A stretch of DNA of 64,000 nt from Microcaldota archaeon (lineage in GTDB: Archaea; Micrarchaeota; Micrarchaeia; Micrarchaeales; Micrarchaeaceae). This document shows positions 1 through 8,313 of the stretch, one piece after another. The stretch spans positions 29,830-93,829 of the forward strand of contig JAKAPJ010000001.1 of assembly GCA_021807115.1 (NCBI GenBank), in the 5' to 3' direction. Position 1 is the stretch's first letter; each line of letters begins with the position of its first letter. The translations under genes were made by a program, and so were the position numbers. The notes under the pieces were generated by a model. That model was not told the DNA's origin. It saw only the letters and a program-made list of their open reading frames with translations, and did no database searches.

Positions 1-669
1 AGCATCTCCACGCTGAACGAGACCGAGCTCGCATTTCCCCATTACTATGCCACGGAGCTGTATGCAATACTCAAGGACAGGGTGGGCATAGGCTTCAAGA
101 AGGACATAGTGGAGGACGAGGTGCTGCATTACGTTGCCGCCATGGCTGCCAAAGAGGGAGGGGATGCAAGGCTATCCCTCAAGATCCTGACCAAGGCCGG
201 CGAACTGGCCGACGAGAGGGAGCTGGTGAAGGTGACGATGAAGGAGGCTCAGGAGGCCACAAAGATCGCGGAGAACGAGATAGTCTACGACGTCATCGCG
301 ATGCTGCCAGAACACCAGAAGTTCGTGCTCTACTCAATAGCGCTGCTCACGCAGAGCGGCGGCTCATACAAGAAACTCAGCGACGGCATAGACACATACC
401 TATTCAGCGGGGAGGTGTACAACAGGTACAAATCCCTGACAACCAGCATACACAAGGATCCGAAGAGCGAGAGGTGGTATCGGAAATACCTCTCTGAACT
501 GGAGATGCAGGGGCTCATACAGTCCTTCGAGTCCGGCAAGGGGATAAGGGGCCACACCAAGCTAATAAAGCTGTGCTCCCCGGCCAAGAAGATGTGCGAT
601 GTCCTTTCAAAGGAGCTGTTTGGGGGTGGCGGCACAGAGATACCGCTCCAGCAGACCGTGCCTGGTTGA
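1..669 (+). CDS. cdc6: Orc1/Cdc6 replication initiator, C-terminal part (5' end outside window)
   Basis: The reading frame is already open at base 1, so the N-terminal AAA+ core lies outside the window; 222 residues are visible. They hold the end of the AAA+ lid with a sensor-2-like GDARLSLKIL stretch, then a winged-helix domain (LPEHQKFVLYSIALL onward) ending in a glycine-rich tail. Known role of the family: binds origin repeats and loads the MCM helicase. RNase P genes follow after 16 nt on the same strand. Archaeal origins often lie next to orc1/cdc6, but here that would be upstream, out of view. The family call is firm; origin proximity is inference. Confidence 0.9.
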   Translation, partial: SISTLNETELAFPHYYATELYAILKDRVGIGFKKDIVEDEVLHYVAAMAAKEGGDARLSLKILTKAGELADERELVKVTMKEAQEATKIAENEIVYDVIAMLPEHQKFVLYSIALLTQSGGSYKKLSDGIDTYLFSGEVYNRYKSLTTSIHKDPKSERWYRKYLSELEMQGLIQSFESGKGIRGHTKLIKLCSPAKKMCDVLSKELFGGGGTEIPLQQTVPG

Positions 670-685
670 TTTTGCTGGTGCGTGA

Positions 686-1213
686 GTGGATTTCTACGAC
701 ATTGTCTCAGAGACCTGCGCGTTCGACGACGGTTTTAGGGAGCGGCTGGGCTTCAAGAATATATTCACCGTAAACAAGGACGTCATGGCGGTAGGCGCAG
801 GTCGCGGCCCCTCCGCAGACATTGGCGTATGCATTGCGTTCGGCAGGCCGCAGAATCTTCTTCCCCTGGTAAAGGGGGGCGTGGGCTCCGTGGCGATAAC
901 CGATTCGTACATAGACAAGGAGCTCATGGAGGCAATCAGCGAGAATGGCTGCATACTGTGCATGCCAATGGTCTCCATAACATCGTCGTACGGGCAGGAG
1001 AGGGTGAGGAACATCTACAAGATGTCCAAGCTGTTTTCGCACGCGCGCAAGCTTGGGATAGAGGTGAGCTTCGCCAGCATGGCAAAGACGGCGCTGTACA
1101 TGAACTCCTACATCCAGCTCATAGCGCTCGCGAGATTGGTGGGCGCGGACGATGGGTATGCGCGCCACAGCATAAGTGAACTCAACAGGAGGGTAGGTTC
1201 AGGCATGGCATAG
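686..1213 (+). CDS. rnp3: RNase P protein subunit Rpp30 (Rnp3)
   Basis: This 175-residue protein resembles the archaeal Rpp30 family, a TIM-barrel-like subunit of RNase P, which removes tRNA 5' leaders. Supporting stretches are the N-terminal MDFYDIV, VTNKD-like strands, GVGSVAITDSYID and the terminal RLVGADDGYARHSISELNRR helix region. It is shorter than usual for the family (about 210-240), so some barrel elements look trimmed. The GTG start lies 16 nt after the cdc6 stop. The next gene, Pop5, starts 8 nt downstream; in the archaeal complex Rpp30 and Pop5 bind each other, which supports both calls. Confidence 0.82.
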   Translation: MDFYDIVSETCAFDDGFRERLGFKNIFTVNKDVMAVGAGRGPSADIGVCIAFGRPQNLLPLVKGGVGSVAITDSYIDKELMEAISENGCILCMPMVSITSSYGQERVRNIYKMSKLFSHARKLGIEVSFASMAKTALYMNSYIQLIALARLVGADDGYARHSISELNRRVGSGMA

Positions 1214-1221
1214 GTTTTAGA

Positions 1222-1542
1222 ATGATGCGCGACAAGCACAGGTATCTGCTGGTTGAGGCCAGTTCCGCTGTGCGCGAGGACGACCGGGAATTCGGCCCGG
1301 CGCTTTACAGGGAGCTGTCCAGGTGCGTAGGGGAGGCGAACATGCATAGGGTCAACCTGAAGTACGTAAAGCAAGTGGACCAAAAAACATTCGTGCTCAA
1401 GTCCAGCCTTGATGGCGCACGGGACCTTGTGCTCGCGCTGGCCCTTGTGAAGAGGGTGAACGGTGCAGACATTGCATTCTACACCCTGAAATCATCCGGC
1501 ACCATAAAGGCACTGCTCTCGTCCGGCCCCGCCGTGGATTAG
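1222..1542 (+). CDS. rnp2: RNase P protein subunit Pop5 (Rnp2)
   Basis: 106 residues with the Pop5 pattern: an N-terminal DKHRYLLVE strand, a helix with FGPALYRELSRCVGE, and a C-terminal RVNGADIAFYTLKSSGTIKA segment. Pop5 pairs with Rpp30 to activate the catalytic domain of RNase P RNA. The gene is 8 nt after rnp3 and its stop directly abuts the next possible start codon (GTG), so these genes form a tight operon. Length is normal for the family. Confidence 0.85.
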   Translation: MMRDKHRYLLVEASSAVREDDREFGPALYRELSRCVGEANMHRVNLKYVKQVDQKTFVLKSSLDGARDLVLALALVKRVNGADIAFYTLKSSGTIKALLSSGPAVD

Positions 1543-1551
1543 GTGTTCCAA

Positions 1552-3276
1552 ATGCCATGCGACTACGTGCTCAAGTTCGATGAATGCAGTGCGGGAATAG
1601 CCGTGGAGAGCTACAGCGGCGAGGAGCAGGCAGTCCTGGAGCGGCACATGACCAACTGCGACAGCAACGTCTTCGCGTGGAGGCAGTCGGACACGTTCAC
1701 GTCCGAGCAGATAGGCGCGCTCCTTTCCAGGTACAGCAGGACCTCACTCACAGGCCGGCGCCTTTTCCTGAAGGAGTTTTATCCAAACAAGGAGAGGGGC
1801 AGGGAGTTTTTTGCGGCATGGCTTGTGGACTACGGCGACGATTCCATACAAGAGATGGTCGGGGGGCTGCCCATGGCGTGCGAGTTCGTGTCAAACCTGG
1901 CGGCGAAGGAGATAGAGGACAGCAGGCTTGGGTCTTACATAGAGAAGTCCACAAGGTACGTCCAGTTTGACAAAAAGCTTCCGGACGGCCACTACATGTT
2001 CTACCGCGACCCGGATATACTTTCAACAAGGCACGGAGACAGGTACATATCGCTAATGGACAGCCTTTTCTCTTCGTACTCCGCCGCCATGCCAAAGATG
2101 GAGCGCTACATCAGGGACACCAACAGGATAGAAGACGTGCGCTTTAGGCTCGGTAGCTCGCTTATCGGGATATCGGACATGGGACCCAAGGTCACGGAGG
2201 ACTTCGGCGTCACTGAACAGGATCTCACCAAGGCGTACGACAACGCAATAAAGGCAAATGCACTGGATTTTCTGCGCGACTACCTGCCCATGTCCACCCT
2301 CACACACGTGGGAATGAGCATGAACGCGCGCTCCTACGAAAACGTGATACAGAAGATGCTGGCATCCCCTCTGGCCGAGTCCGTGTGGATCGGCAAGAGG
2401 ATGGCTCAGGAGCTGGGCAGGCTAACGCCGTCCCTGGTGAAAGAATCGGGTGACCCGCGCTCCGCCGCGTTCCAGAAATTCCTGAAGATCCGTGCGCAGG
2501 CGACCAGTGCAATCGTGGATAAAATTGGCGCCCCCGCAAGCGGCGGAAGCGGCGTGGATCTTGTTTCATACTACGGAATGGGCTCAGGCGACCCTGATGT
2601 CGCTGCTCAGGTTGCCTTGGCGGCGCCCATCATATATACATTCTCTTCCGGCACAAGCATGCGGGATGCGCATAAAGCTGCAGAGCGCCTTGACCGCTCC
2701 GCCCGTGTGGAGCTTATATCAGCATACATAGGGGAGCGGGCAAACCGCCGCCACAAGCCAGGCCGCGCGTTCGAGAACCTGGAATACCAGTTCGACCTGA
2801 AGGGCAGAATCGGAATTTACCGTGACATACAGAGGCACAGGATAGGCACGCAGGAGCGGCAGCGGTTTGGCGTTAGCCTCGGCTACGAGGTTAGAGACGC
2901 ATTCAGGGATGTTGGCATAGCCGAGGACTATTGCAGCAATATGGACGAGGTGAAGGGTCTCTACGGCGCACTGCAAGAAAGGCTGCCGTACCAGGCCCAG
3001 TATGCCGTGACATTCGGCTTCAATACTAGATGGTACTACCGCATCAACGCCAGGCAGCTATACCACCTATGTGAGCTGCGATCCTCCCCACAGGGCCACC
3101 CTGACTACAGGGTGCTGGTTCAGAAAATGGCTGCCAAGGTGGCTGCAGTGCACCCTACAGTGACGTCAAAGATGACATATCTGGACAGCAGCGAAAAGTC
3201 CCTGGGGCGTCTTGATTCCGAGATAAGGATAGCAGTGAAGAAGGCTAGGCTGTCCGGTGCGAATCCACCGCGCTAG
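1552..3276 (+). CDS. thyX: Double-domain ThyX-like protein (FAD-dependent thymidylate synthase family)
   Basis: A protein of about 575 residues with two ThyX-like halves. The N half has YGDDSIQE followed by SYIEKSTRYVQFD (S131, S136, R138, Y139 counted from the GTG at 1543); the C half has an RHR triplet at residues 431-433 (QRHRIGTQERQRF). Classical ThyX is about 220 residues, makes dTMP from dUMP with FAD and methylene-tetrahydrofolate, and carries RHR followed by an S-x4-S-x-R-Y type signature in one domain. Here those parts are divided between the halves. No TS activity can be claimed from sequence alone. ATG 1552 was chosen because AGGTG lies just upstream; GTG 1543 is the alternative. 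Confidence 0.75.
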   Translation: MPCDYVLKFDECSAGIAVESYSGEEQAVLERHMTNCDSNVFAWRQSDTFTSEQIGALLSRYSRTSLTGRRLFLKEFYPNKERGREFFAAWLVDYGDDSIQEMVGGLPMACEFVSNLAAKEIEDSRLGSYIEKSTRYVQFDKKLPDGHYMFYRDPDILSTRHGDRYISLMDSLFSSYSAAMPKMERYIRDTNRIEDVRFRLGSSLIGISDMGPKVTEDFGVTEQDLTKAYDNAIKANALDFLRDYLPMSTLTHVGMSMNARSYENVIQKMLASPLAESVWIGKRMAQELGRLTPSLVKESGDPRSAAFQKFLKIRAQATSAIVDKIGAPASGGSGVDLVSYYGMGSGDPDVAAQVALAAPIIYTFSSGTSMRDAHKAAERLDRSARVELISAYIGERANRRHKPGRAFENLEYQFDLKGRIGIYRDIQRHRIGTQERQRFGVSLGYEVRDAFRDVGIAEDYCSNMDEVKGLYGALQERLPYQAQYAVTFGFNTRWYYRINARQLYHLCELRSSPQGHPDYRVLVQKMAAKVAAVHPTVTSKMTYLDSSEKSLGRLDSEIRIAVKKARLSGANPPR

Positions 3277-3315
3277 ACGCATGGTGCAATGCCATGCCGC
3301 AGCATACACCGGTGG

Positions 3316-3809
3316 CTATCCCCTTAGCACTTTAAGTGCTGGCGACCTGAGTGATGTGTCAGAAGCCGCGGCATTAGACAGCGCGTCTCTCAGCCCGCTC
3401 ATGAAGTCAAGGAGGCTCTTTCCGTAAGGCTGCTGCAGGTCGCCCCAACTCTCGCCAATCACGCCATCCAATATCTTCGCGAACATCTGCACGACCCTGT
3501 CCTGGCTGCCGTGCATTGCGTCTGCCTCTATATTCTTGTAACCAGCATTGTCTGTAAGCTCGGTGCGGAAGAACCTGCTGGTGCATTGTCAACCCCCTTC
3601 CCATCAACCTGCACGTCCACCACTCTGTTATGCAGTAATACTACCCTAAACACCTTCGACATAAAATTCCCTTCCACAAAAAGGCCCGCCATCCTCCGCC
3701 CAAAGGAGCTGTCATCTATGCTGCCGCTAAAATGTCCTATGTCCACCTTCAAATCGCCTCCCTTACGCTTATTCCCAAATCTTGTTTTTCTTTGGCACCA
3801 TTTAACCAT
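3316..3809 (-). pseudogene. Hypothetical gene interrupted by a single-base frame change
   Basis: Two consecutive minus-strand reading frames look like one protein of about 165 residues. The upstream part (3809 down to about 3555) reads to VDGKGVDNAPAG and then runs into an unrelated tail with a stop at 3528. The sense-like continuation FFRTELTDNAGYKNIEADA lies in the frame shifted by one base and runs to 3316. The second frame is closed by TGA just before the junction, so the break lies between about 3545 and 3575. No family recognised. It could be a decayed gene, a sequencing error, or two coupled genes with the second starting at ATG 3516. Confidence 0.5.
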
Positions 3810-3868
3810 CCTGTTGGCTTATGAATGATTGTCATACAAAAGGCTTTCTGCGCCTGGTGGCAGAAACG

Positions 3869-3877
3869 TTTATATTA
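3869..3877 (+). promoter_or_regulatory. TATA box of the small Cys-rich membrane gene
   Basis: TTTATATTA lies about 55 nt before ATG 3931, predicting transcription start near 3900. It lies inside the longer upstream reading frame, which argues against starts further upstream (3829 or 3880). Confidence 0.5.
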
Positions 3878-3930
3878 TCATGCAGAACAGTCAATTCGCC
3901 GGCCCACTGTGTGCCGGCACGGTTGGTCAA

Positions 3931-4212
3931 ATGGCAAAGGAAAAACCCAAGGTTGGCGAATGCGAGTGCAGGTGTGGTTCGGGACCGGCGAAGATAGTGG
4001 GGCTCATAGTTGCCCTCCTTCTTGTGCCTATCCTGTTCATATGGTCACTGCACATGTTGTTCTCGCTTGCTATAGCCTACAATCCATTCACATGGTTCGC
4101 GGCACTGATACTGGTCACGATAATAGGCAGGGGCGGGAGGTTCTGGCACCACCGCAACTGGTGCATATGCTGCATGTACGGGTGCATGGGGCACTGCAGC
4201 ATATCCAAGTAA
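3931..4212 (+). CDS. Small cysteine-rich membrane protein
   Basis: 93 residues. A charged N-terminus (MAKEKPKVGE) leads into a CECRCG cluster, two hydrophobic segments (about residues 18-45 and 46-64) and a Cys/His-rich tail with FWHHRNWCICCMYGC and CMGHC. This arrangement could bind metal or form disulfides near the membrane; that is inference. No family recognised. The start was chosen for the TATA box position and because the N-terminus is then hydrophilic. It is divergent from the broken gene upstream and 73 nt before the aldo/keto reductase. Confidence 0.65.
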   Translation: MAKEKPKVGECECRCGSGPAKIVGLIVALLLVPILFIWSLHMLFSLAIAYNPFTWFAALILVTIIGRGGRFWHHRNWCICCMYGCMGHCSISK

Positions 4213-4285
4213 CCCAATCGCCTTGGCATAAGCCAATTATGGTTATAGCACGGCCGGCGCGTGCGCCTGCCAGCAAGGTGCAATC

Positions 4286-5128
4286 ATGGAATACAAGACT
4301 CTGGGGAATACGGGCGAGAGGATTCCCTGTGTAGGCATGGGCACCTGGGAACTGCAGCACACAGAAAAATCGCTGACCGCCCTAAAGGCCGGTCTTGCTA
4401 TGGGTGATCGGTTCATCGACACGGCAGAGCTTTATGGCACAGAGGACATTGTGGGCAAGGCGATAGCCGGGGAGGATGGCGTATTCGTCGCGTCCAAGGT
4501 GTGGGTGAGCCACTTCAGGCACGACGATGTAATAAGGGCATGCACCGGAAGCCTCAAGAAGCTGGGTCTCAAGCAGATTGACCTCTACCAACTGCACTGG
4601 CCGAGTCGCGATGTCCCAATAAAGGATACGATGTCTGCCATGGAAGCATTGCTGAAGCAGGGCAAGATAAGGCACATAGGGGTCAGCAACTTCTCTGTGG
4701 CCCAGCTCCGTGAGGCTCGCGATGCGCTGAAAGGCGCAGACGTGGTGTCAAACCAGGTTGAATACGGTATACTCATGCGCGAGCCAGAGCACGACGGCAT
4801 GCTGGAGTACTGTGCGAAGGAACGGATAACCGTGATAGCGTACAGCCCGCTCAGCCACGGTGCACTTTTCGGCCCAGGGTGCAAAGAACTAATGCAGACG
4901 CTCGAATCGGTGGGCCACGGATACGGCAAGACCGGAGCCCAAGTTGCACTGAGCTGGCTGGTCTCGCACGATCAGGTGGTTCCGATCCCCAAGGCATCAT
5001 CGGCAGAGCATGTGAAAGCCAACATAGCGGCTGCAGAATTGAAGCTGTCAAAGAAGGACATTGGCCTGCTGGACCGGGAGTCACTGCGTTTTGCAAGGCC
5101 TTCCTTGGCCAGCTCGCGCAACTGGTAA
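4286..5128 (+). CDS. Aldo/keto reductase
   Basis: 280 residues forming a complete AKR barrel. The start MEYKTLGNTGERIP, the catalytic Asp and Tyr in DTAELYG, the Lys in FVASKVWV, the His in QLHWPS, the GVSNFS strand and the C-terminal IPKASS NADPH-phosphate-binding stretch are all present. Members reduce aldehydes and ketones with NADPH in the cytosol; the substrate cannot be assigned. It is convergent with the P-loop gene, with 3 nt between the two stop codons. Confidence 0.9.
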   Translation: MEYKTLGNTGERIPCVGMGTWELQHTEKSLTALKAGLAMGDRFIDTAELYGTEDIVGKAIAGEDGVFVASKVWVSHFRHDDVIRACTGSLKKLGLKQIDLYQLHWPSRDVPIKDTMSAMEALLKQGKIRHIGVSNFSVAQLREARDALKGADVVSNQVEYGILMREPEHDGMLEYCAKERITVIAYSPLSHGALFGPGCKELMQTLESVGHGYGKTGAQVALSWLVSHDQVVPIPKASSAEHVKANIAAAELKLSKKDIGLLDRESLRFARPSLASSRNW

Positions 5129-5131
5129 TCT

Positions 5132-5647
5132 CTAGCGCCATCCCCTGAGCAAGGCGCGCATTATTCTGCTCGGTGGCAGAGAGGCGTCTATGAACCTCAG
5201 GCCAGCCATCCTTGCCTGTCTGTCCGCATAGTTTTTCCATGCGAGTATCATCCTCATCTGGTGCGGGGCCTTGCCGAAATCGTTGTCCCTGCCGCGGCTC
5301 GCCAGCCTCTTGTGTATCAGGGCGCGGCTTGCCTTGAGGTAGTACGCCTCATTGAAAAGCGTAACAATGTCATAGAGGTTGTGCGGTATGCCGAATACAA
5401 ATACATCCCTTCTACAATTGAGCAGGGCTCTCAGCCTCCTTTCGCTCCATACCCAGTAATTCCTGGAAAGCCATTCTTGGCTGGCGTCCTTGGGGTAGCT
5501 CACCGCCCTCCCCTTGCCATTTACCCACTTGGCAAGCCCGTGTACAGCGTCGCCGTCATATGCGTTCAGGCTCCTACGCCTGAAATAGCGGGCCAAATAG
5601 GTTTTCCCGCTGCCTGATATTCCCGTAATAAGCACGCGCCTGTGCAT
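5132..5647 (-). CDS. Small P-loop nucleotide kinase-like protein (intact paralog)
   Basis: 171 residues starting MHRRVLITG with Walker A GISGSGKT, then LNAYDGDAVHGLAKWV, a VFVFGIPHN strand and a lid-like RLASRGRDNDFGKAPHQ segment. The layout resembles adenylate/shikimate kinase-like small P-loop enzymes, but the substrate is unknown. ATG 5647 was chosen because the P-loop follows directly and an AT-rich TTTAATTTT box lies about 25 nt upstream, giving an almost leaderless mRNA. A diverged paralog (LITGSAGSGKTYLCRYF) lies at 45.9-46.5 kb and is frame-broken. Confidence 0.75.
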   Translation of the reverse strand: MHRRVLITGISGSGKTYLARYFRRRSLNAYDGDAVHGLAKWVNGKGRAVSYPKDASQEWLSRNYWVWSERRLRALLNCRRDVFVFGIPHNLYDIVTLFNEAYYLKASRALIHKRLASRGRDNDFGKAPHQMRMILAWKNYADRQARMAGLRFIDASLPPSRIMRALLRGWR

Positions 5648-5741
5648 ACAAGTATGATGGGTGCATACAAAATTAAAGAGTAGCGGCAGCACCGTGATTC
5701 GAAAGTAATAAATCCATCACCCGCGATTAACGTCCGAGCGC

Positions 5742-6644
5742 ATGTATAGTCCAGGTGCGTACAATCGCGTTTTACAGGTCACCCCGTCAGGCATCAGGGC
5801 CCAATCCGCAATGGAGTACCTGATGACCTACGGGTGGGCGATACTCGTCATAGCAGTGGTGCTTGGGATACTCTTTCAGCTCGGCGTCTTCGGCGGCGCG
5901 AACCTTGCGCCTAAGGCAAAGTCTGGGTCATGTATCGTACAGAAGACCTCAGTTTCCACCGCCCTTGAGGGGATGTGCCAGGGCGAGCTGCCGCAGTTCG
6001 TCGCAACGGTAAGCGGCAGCGGCGAGATGAAGCTGAACAATCCTGCAGGTTTTCCGATAGGCACACAGCCAATGAGCATCTTTGCATGGATAGAAACTTC
6101 AAACACTGGGCGCCAAAATATATTTGCATATGGCCCATGCAATACTGCACAATTAGTGTTCTTCGCAGTGGACAATGGAAGAATAGAGGTTGATTTTTGC
6201 GGTGATTCTACCAATCCGGGCCCCACCATCGACAATGGCGCATGGCATTTCGTAGGCTTTACCATAGCGGGCGGCACTACTGCGGTGACTTTTTACGTAG
6301 ACGGCCAGGCATACCCGTCCTCCGTAGGCACAGTGCCCAACATAGCGGGCGGCACATACGCAAATGTGATCAACAACAACGCAGGGGTCAATGGATACCA
6401 GGGATGTTGCCTATTCTACGGCGAAATAGCGAATGTCCAGCTATACAACGCCACACTCTCGCCTGCAGAGGCAAACGCGCTCTACCTTGAGGGCATAGGC
6501 GGCGCGCCGGTAAAGCCGCAGAACATAGTGGGGTGGTGGCCGCTTAATGGGGACGTGAACGACTACTCCGGAAACAACAACAACGGCCAGAACCTAGGCG
6601 TGGGATACTCGAGTTCGTGGGCAAGCGCTTACACTGCACCATAG
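5742..6644 (+). CDS. Pilin-like class III signal-peptide protein with LamG-like domain
   Basis: 300 residues. A type IV pilin-like leader has GIRAQSAMEYLMTYGWAIL with cleavage expected before Gln, followed by one hydrophobic helix (to about residue 50). The rest is a secreted Gly/Asn-rich beta domain of the concanavalin/LamG type (SIFAWIETSN, NGAWHFVGFTIAGG, FYVDGQ, GEIANVQLYN, IVGWWPLNGDVNDYSG). Known for the class: EppA-type peptidase processing and assembly into surface filaments. Cys residues could form disulfides outside the cell. A TATA-like AGTAATAAAT lies about 30-38 nt upstream. The DUF2079-like pair follows on the same strand. Confidence 0.8.
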   Translation: MYSPGAYNRVLQVTPSGIRAQSAMEYLMTYGWAILVIAVVLGILFQLGVFGGANLAPKAKSGSCIVQKTSVSTALEGMCQGELPQFVATVSGSGEMKLNNPAGFPIGTQPMSIFAWIETSNTGRQNIFAYGPCNTAQLVFFAVDNGRIEVDFCGDSTNPGPTIDNGAWHFVGFTIAGGTTAVTFYVDGQAYPSSVGTVPNIAGGTYANVINNNAGVNGYQGCCLFYGEIANVQLYNATLSPAEANALYLEGIGGAPVKPQNIVGWWPLNGDVNDYSGNNNNGQNLGVGYSSSWASAYTAP

Positions 6645-6747
6645 CGCAGTAAGGCATGGCTGAGGTGCGATGGGCGAAAGATACAATAAGCAATCATGAG
6701 CTAATAACCACATCAGCTTGAAGACAGTGAAGTGGGCGAACGGCAGT

Positions 6748-8313
6748 ATGGCGGCAAACCGTGTGGTGGTCAGGGATACGAGGATATACCTATACGCCGC
6801 CATCGCCATCACGGTGCTGAGCATAGCCTACTGGGCAATGTATGTCGTCAATGCATATGGCACGTTCCACGATTATGAAGGTATAGGCATACCCGCATAT
6901 GGCATGTTCTACGACGTACACTATGTCTACGAGATGAGCCCTCTCCAGATGTTTGTCTACGGCAACCACCTAGCCCCCGACCAGGTTTTCCTGCTCGTGC
7001 CATACTTCTTCATCCAATCGCCCCTGACGCTGCTCATTGCGCAGGACATTATACTTTCCGCCACAGGCCTGCTCGTGTTCTTCGTCGCAAGGGACCTGCT
7101 GAGGAGCGATGGGTTGGGCCTGATGCTGTGCTTTGCATACCTGGCAAACCCCGGGATGCACGGAATGTTAATATTCGACTACCATGAGGAGTATCTGATA
7201 GTGCCGTTCTACATACTCACATTCTACTATTACATGAAGCTCAACAAGCCAATGTTCTACATTTCCTCCGCCCTGCTGTTGGGCGCAATGGATATCGCCC
7301 CAATAATTGCCGCATCCCTGGCAGTCGGCTTGGCCGCGTACGAATACATTGTAGACAAGAACCAGCGTACCAGGGGCGAGAGACTGCGGCTGAGCGCCAT
7401 CCTCATAATCGGATGCATTGCCGTCCTTGCAGTCTACAATCTGATGTATTTCAGCCTCAATGGGAGCTACGCCAAGAACCCCAACTTTCCCACCCTACTA
7501 GAACTGCAGACCGTGCCCCTTGTGCCATACAATGGCGTAGGCGCCCCTGGGGGCGAAAACAACATGCAGCAGTATGCGCTCATGTCTGGGAGCTGGCCCG
7601 AATATTACACTCTGCTGTGCTACGGCATAGGGGTAGGGCTTCTAGGTTCCGGGCCTGCCGTTCTGTTCGCCCCTGTCCCGGCTATCATAATGGCTTCACC
7701 GTGGCTTGCAGAGCTGCTTGTCTTCGGCAACTCGGACTTTGCTTCAGTGTTTATCGAGTACTTCAGTTTTGTAATAGGCGCGATGATTGCGGCAGCTATA
7801 CTCGGATTCATGTCAATAATGTCAAGGGACACGCACCGCAAGGCCGGAAGGACCGGGATGCTAATGCCAATCATGATCTCCATCACACTTTCCATAACCG
7901 TTCTGCTTGCCATTGTGTCGCCGTTCGCATCGCTGTCGCTCAACGTAACAAACATTTCGCAGTCCTTCCTATTCAAGGTCGCCCCATCCCAGCAGGCTTA
8001 CTACTCCCAGCTCGACTGGGTGATCGCTAAGGTCCCGTCCAACGCGTCGCTTATGACACAGGGCTTCATAATGCCCCATGTGCTGGACCGTCAGTACTTT
8101 GAGCTCCTAGGCGAACACGTCTACTTCCAGCCCAAGTACATACTTGTGGATTTCAATACAAACGTAAGCCTGGTATGGAACGGCGGCGCAATAACAGACG
8201 CATTCCAGAACTACACATCCCAGCATCCATACGAGCTGGTAGCCCAGAACGGTACCGCAAGGCTCTACGAGGAGATTCAGGGATTCAACGCAACCGGGAT
8301 AGGGATGCCATGA
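6748..8313 (+). CDS. Polytopic membrane protein, DUF2079-like (copy 1)
   Basis: About 521 residues with roughly 10 hydrophobic segments. It resembles DUF2079 proteins, which belong with GT-C-type membrane glycosyltransferase folds. Key stretches are TLLIAQDIILSATGLLVF, NPGMHGMLIFDYHEEYL with an acidic/His loop, and an extracytoplasmic C-terminal part with SNASLMTQGFIMPHV and YILVDFNTN. Start ATG 6748 or an upstream TTG at 6718. The stop overlaps the next ATG as ATGA, so the two copies are translationally coupled. Next to a surface protein, envelope glycan or lipid-linked sugar transfer is a reasonable but unproven role. Confidence 0.75.
   Translation: MAANRVVVRDTRIYLYAAIAITVLSIAYWAMYVVNAYGTFHDYEGIGIPAYGMFYDVHYVYEMSPLQMFVYGNHLAPDQVFLLVPYFFIQSPLTLLIAQDIILSATGLLVFFVARDLLRSDGLGLMLCFAYLANPGMHGMLIFDYHEEYLIVPFYILTFYYYMKLNKPMFYISSALLLGAMDIAPIIAASLAVGLAAYEYIVDKNQRTRGERLRLSAILIIGCIAVLAVYNLMYFSLNGSYAKNPNFPTLLELQTVPLVPYNGVGAPGGENNMQQYALMSGSWPEYYTLLCYGIGVGLLGSGPAVLFAPVPAIIMASPWLAELLVFGNSDFASVFIEYFSFVIGAMIAAAILGFMSIMSRDTHRKAGRTGMLMPIMISITLSITVLLAIVSPFASLSLNVTNISQSFLFKVAPSQQAYYSQLDWVIAKVPSNASLMTQGFIMPHVLDRQYFELLGEHVYFQPKYILVDFNTNVSLVWNGGAITDAFQNYTSQHPYELVAQNGTARLYEEIQGFNATGIGMP

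Noticed and set aside
1-81. Replication origin next to orc1/cdc6
   Set aside because: Only the 3' part of the gene is in view; no origin box repeats or AT-rich unwinding element found nearby.
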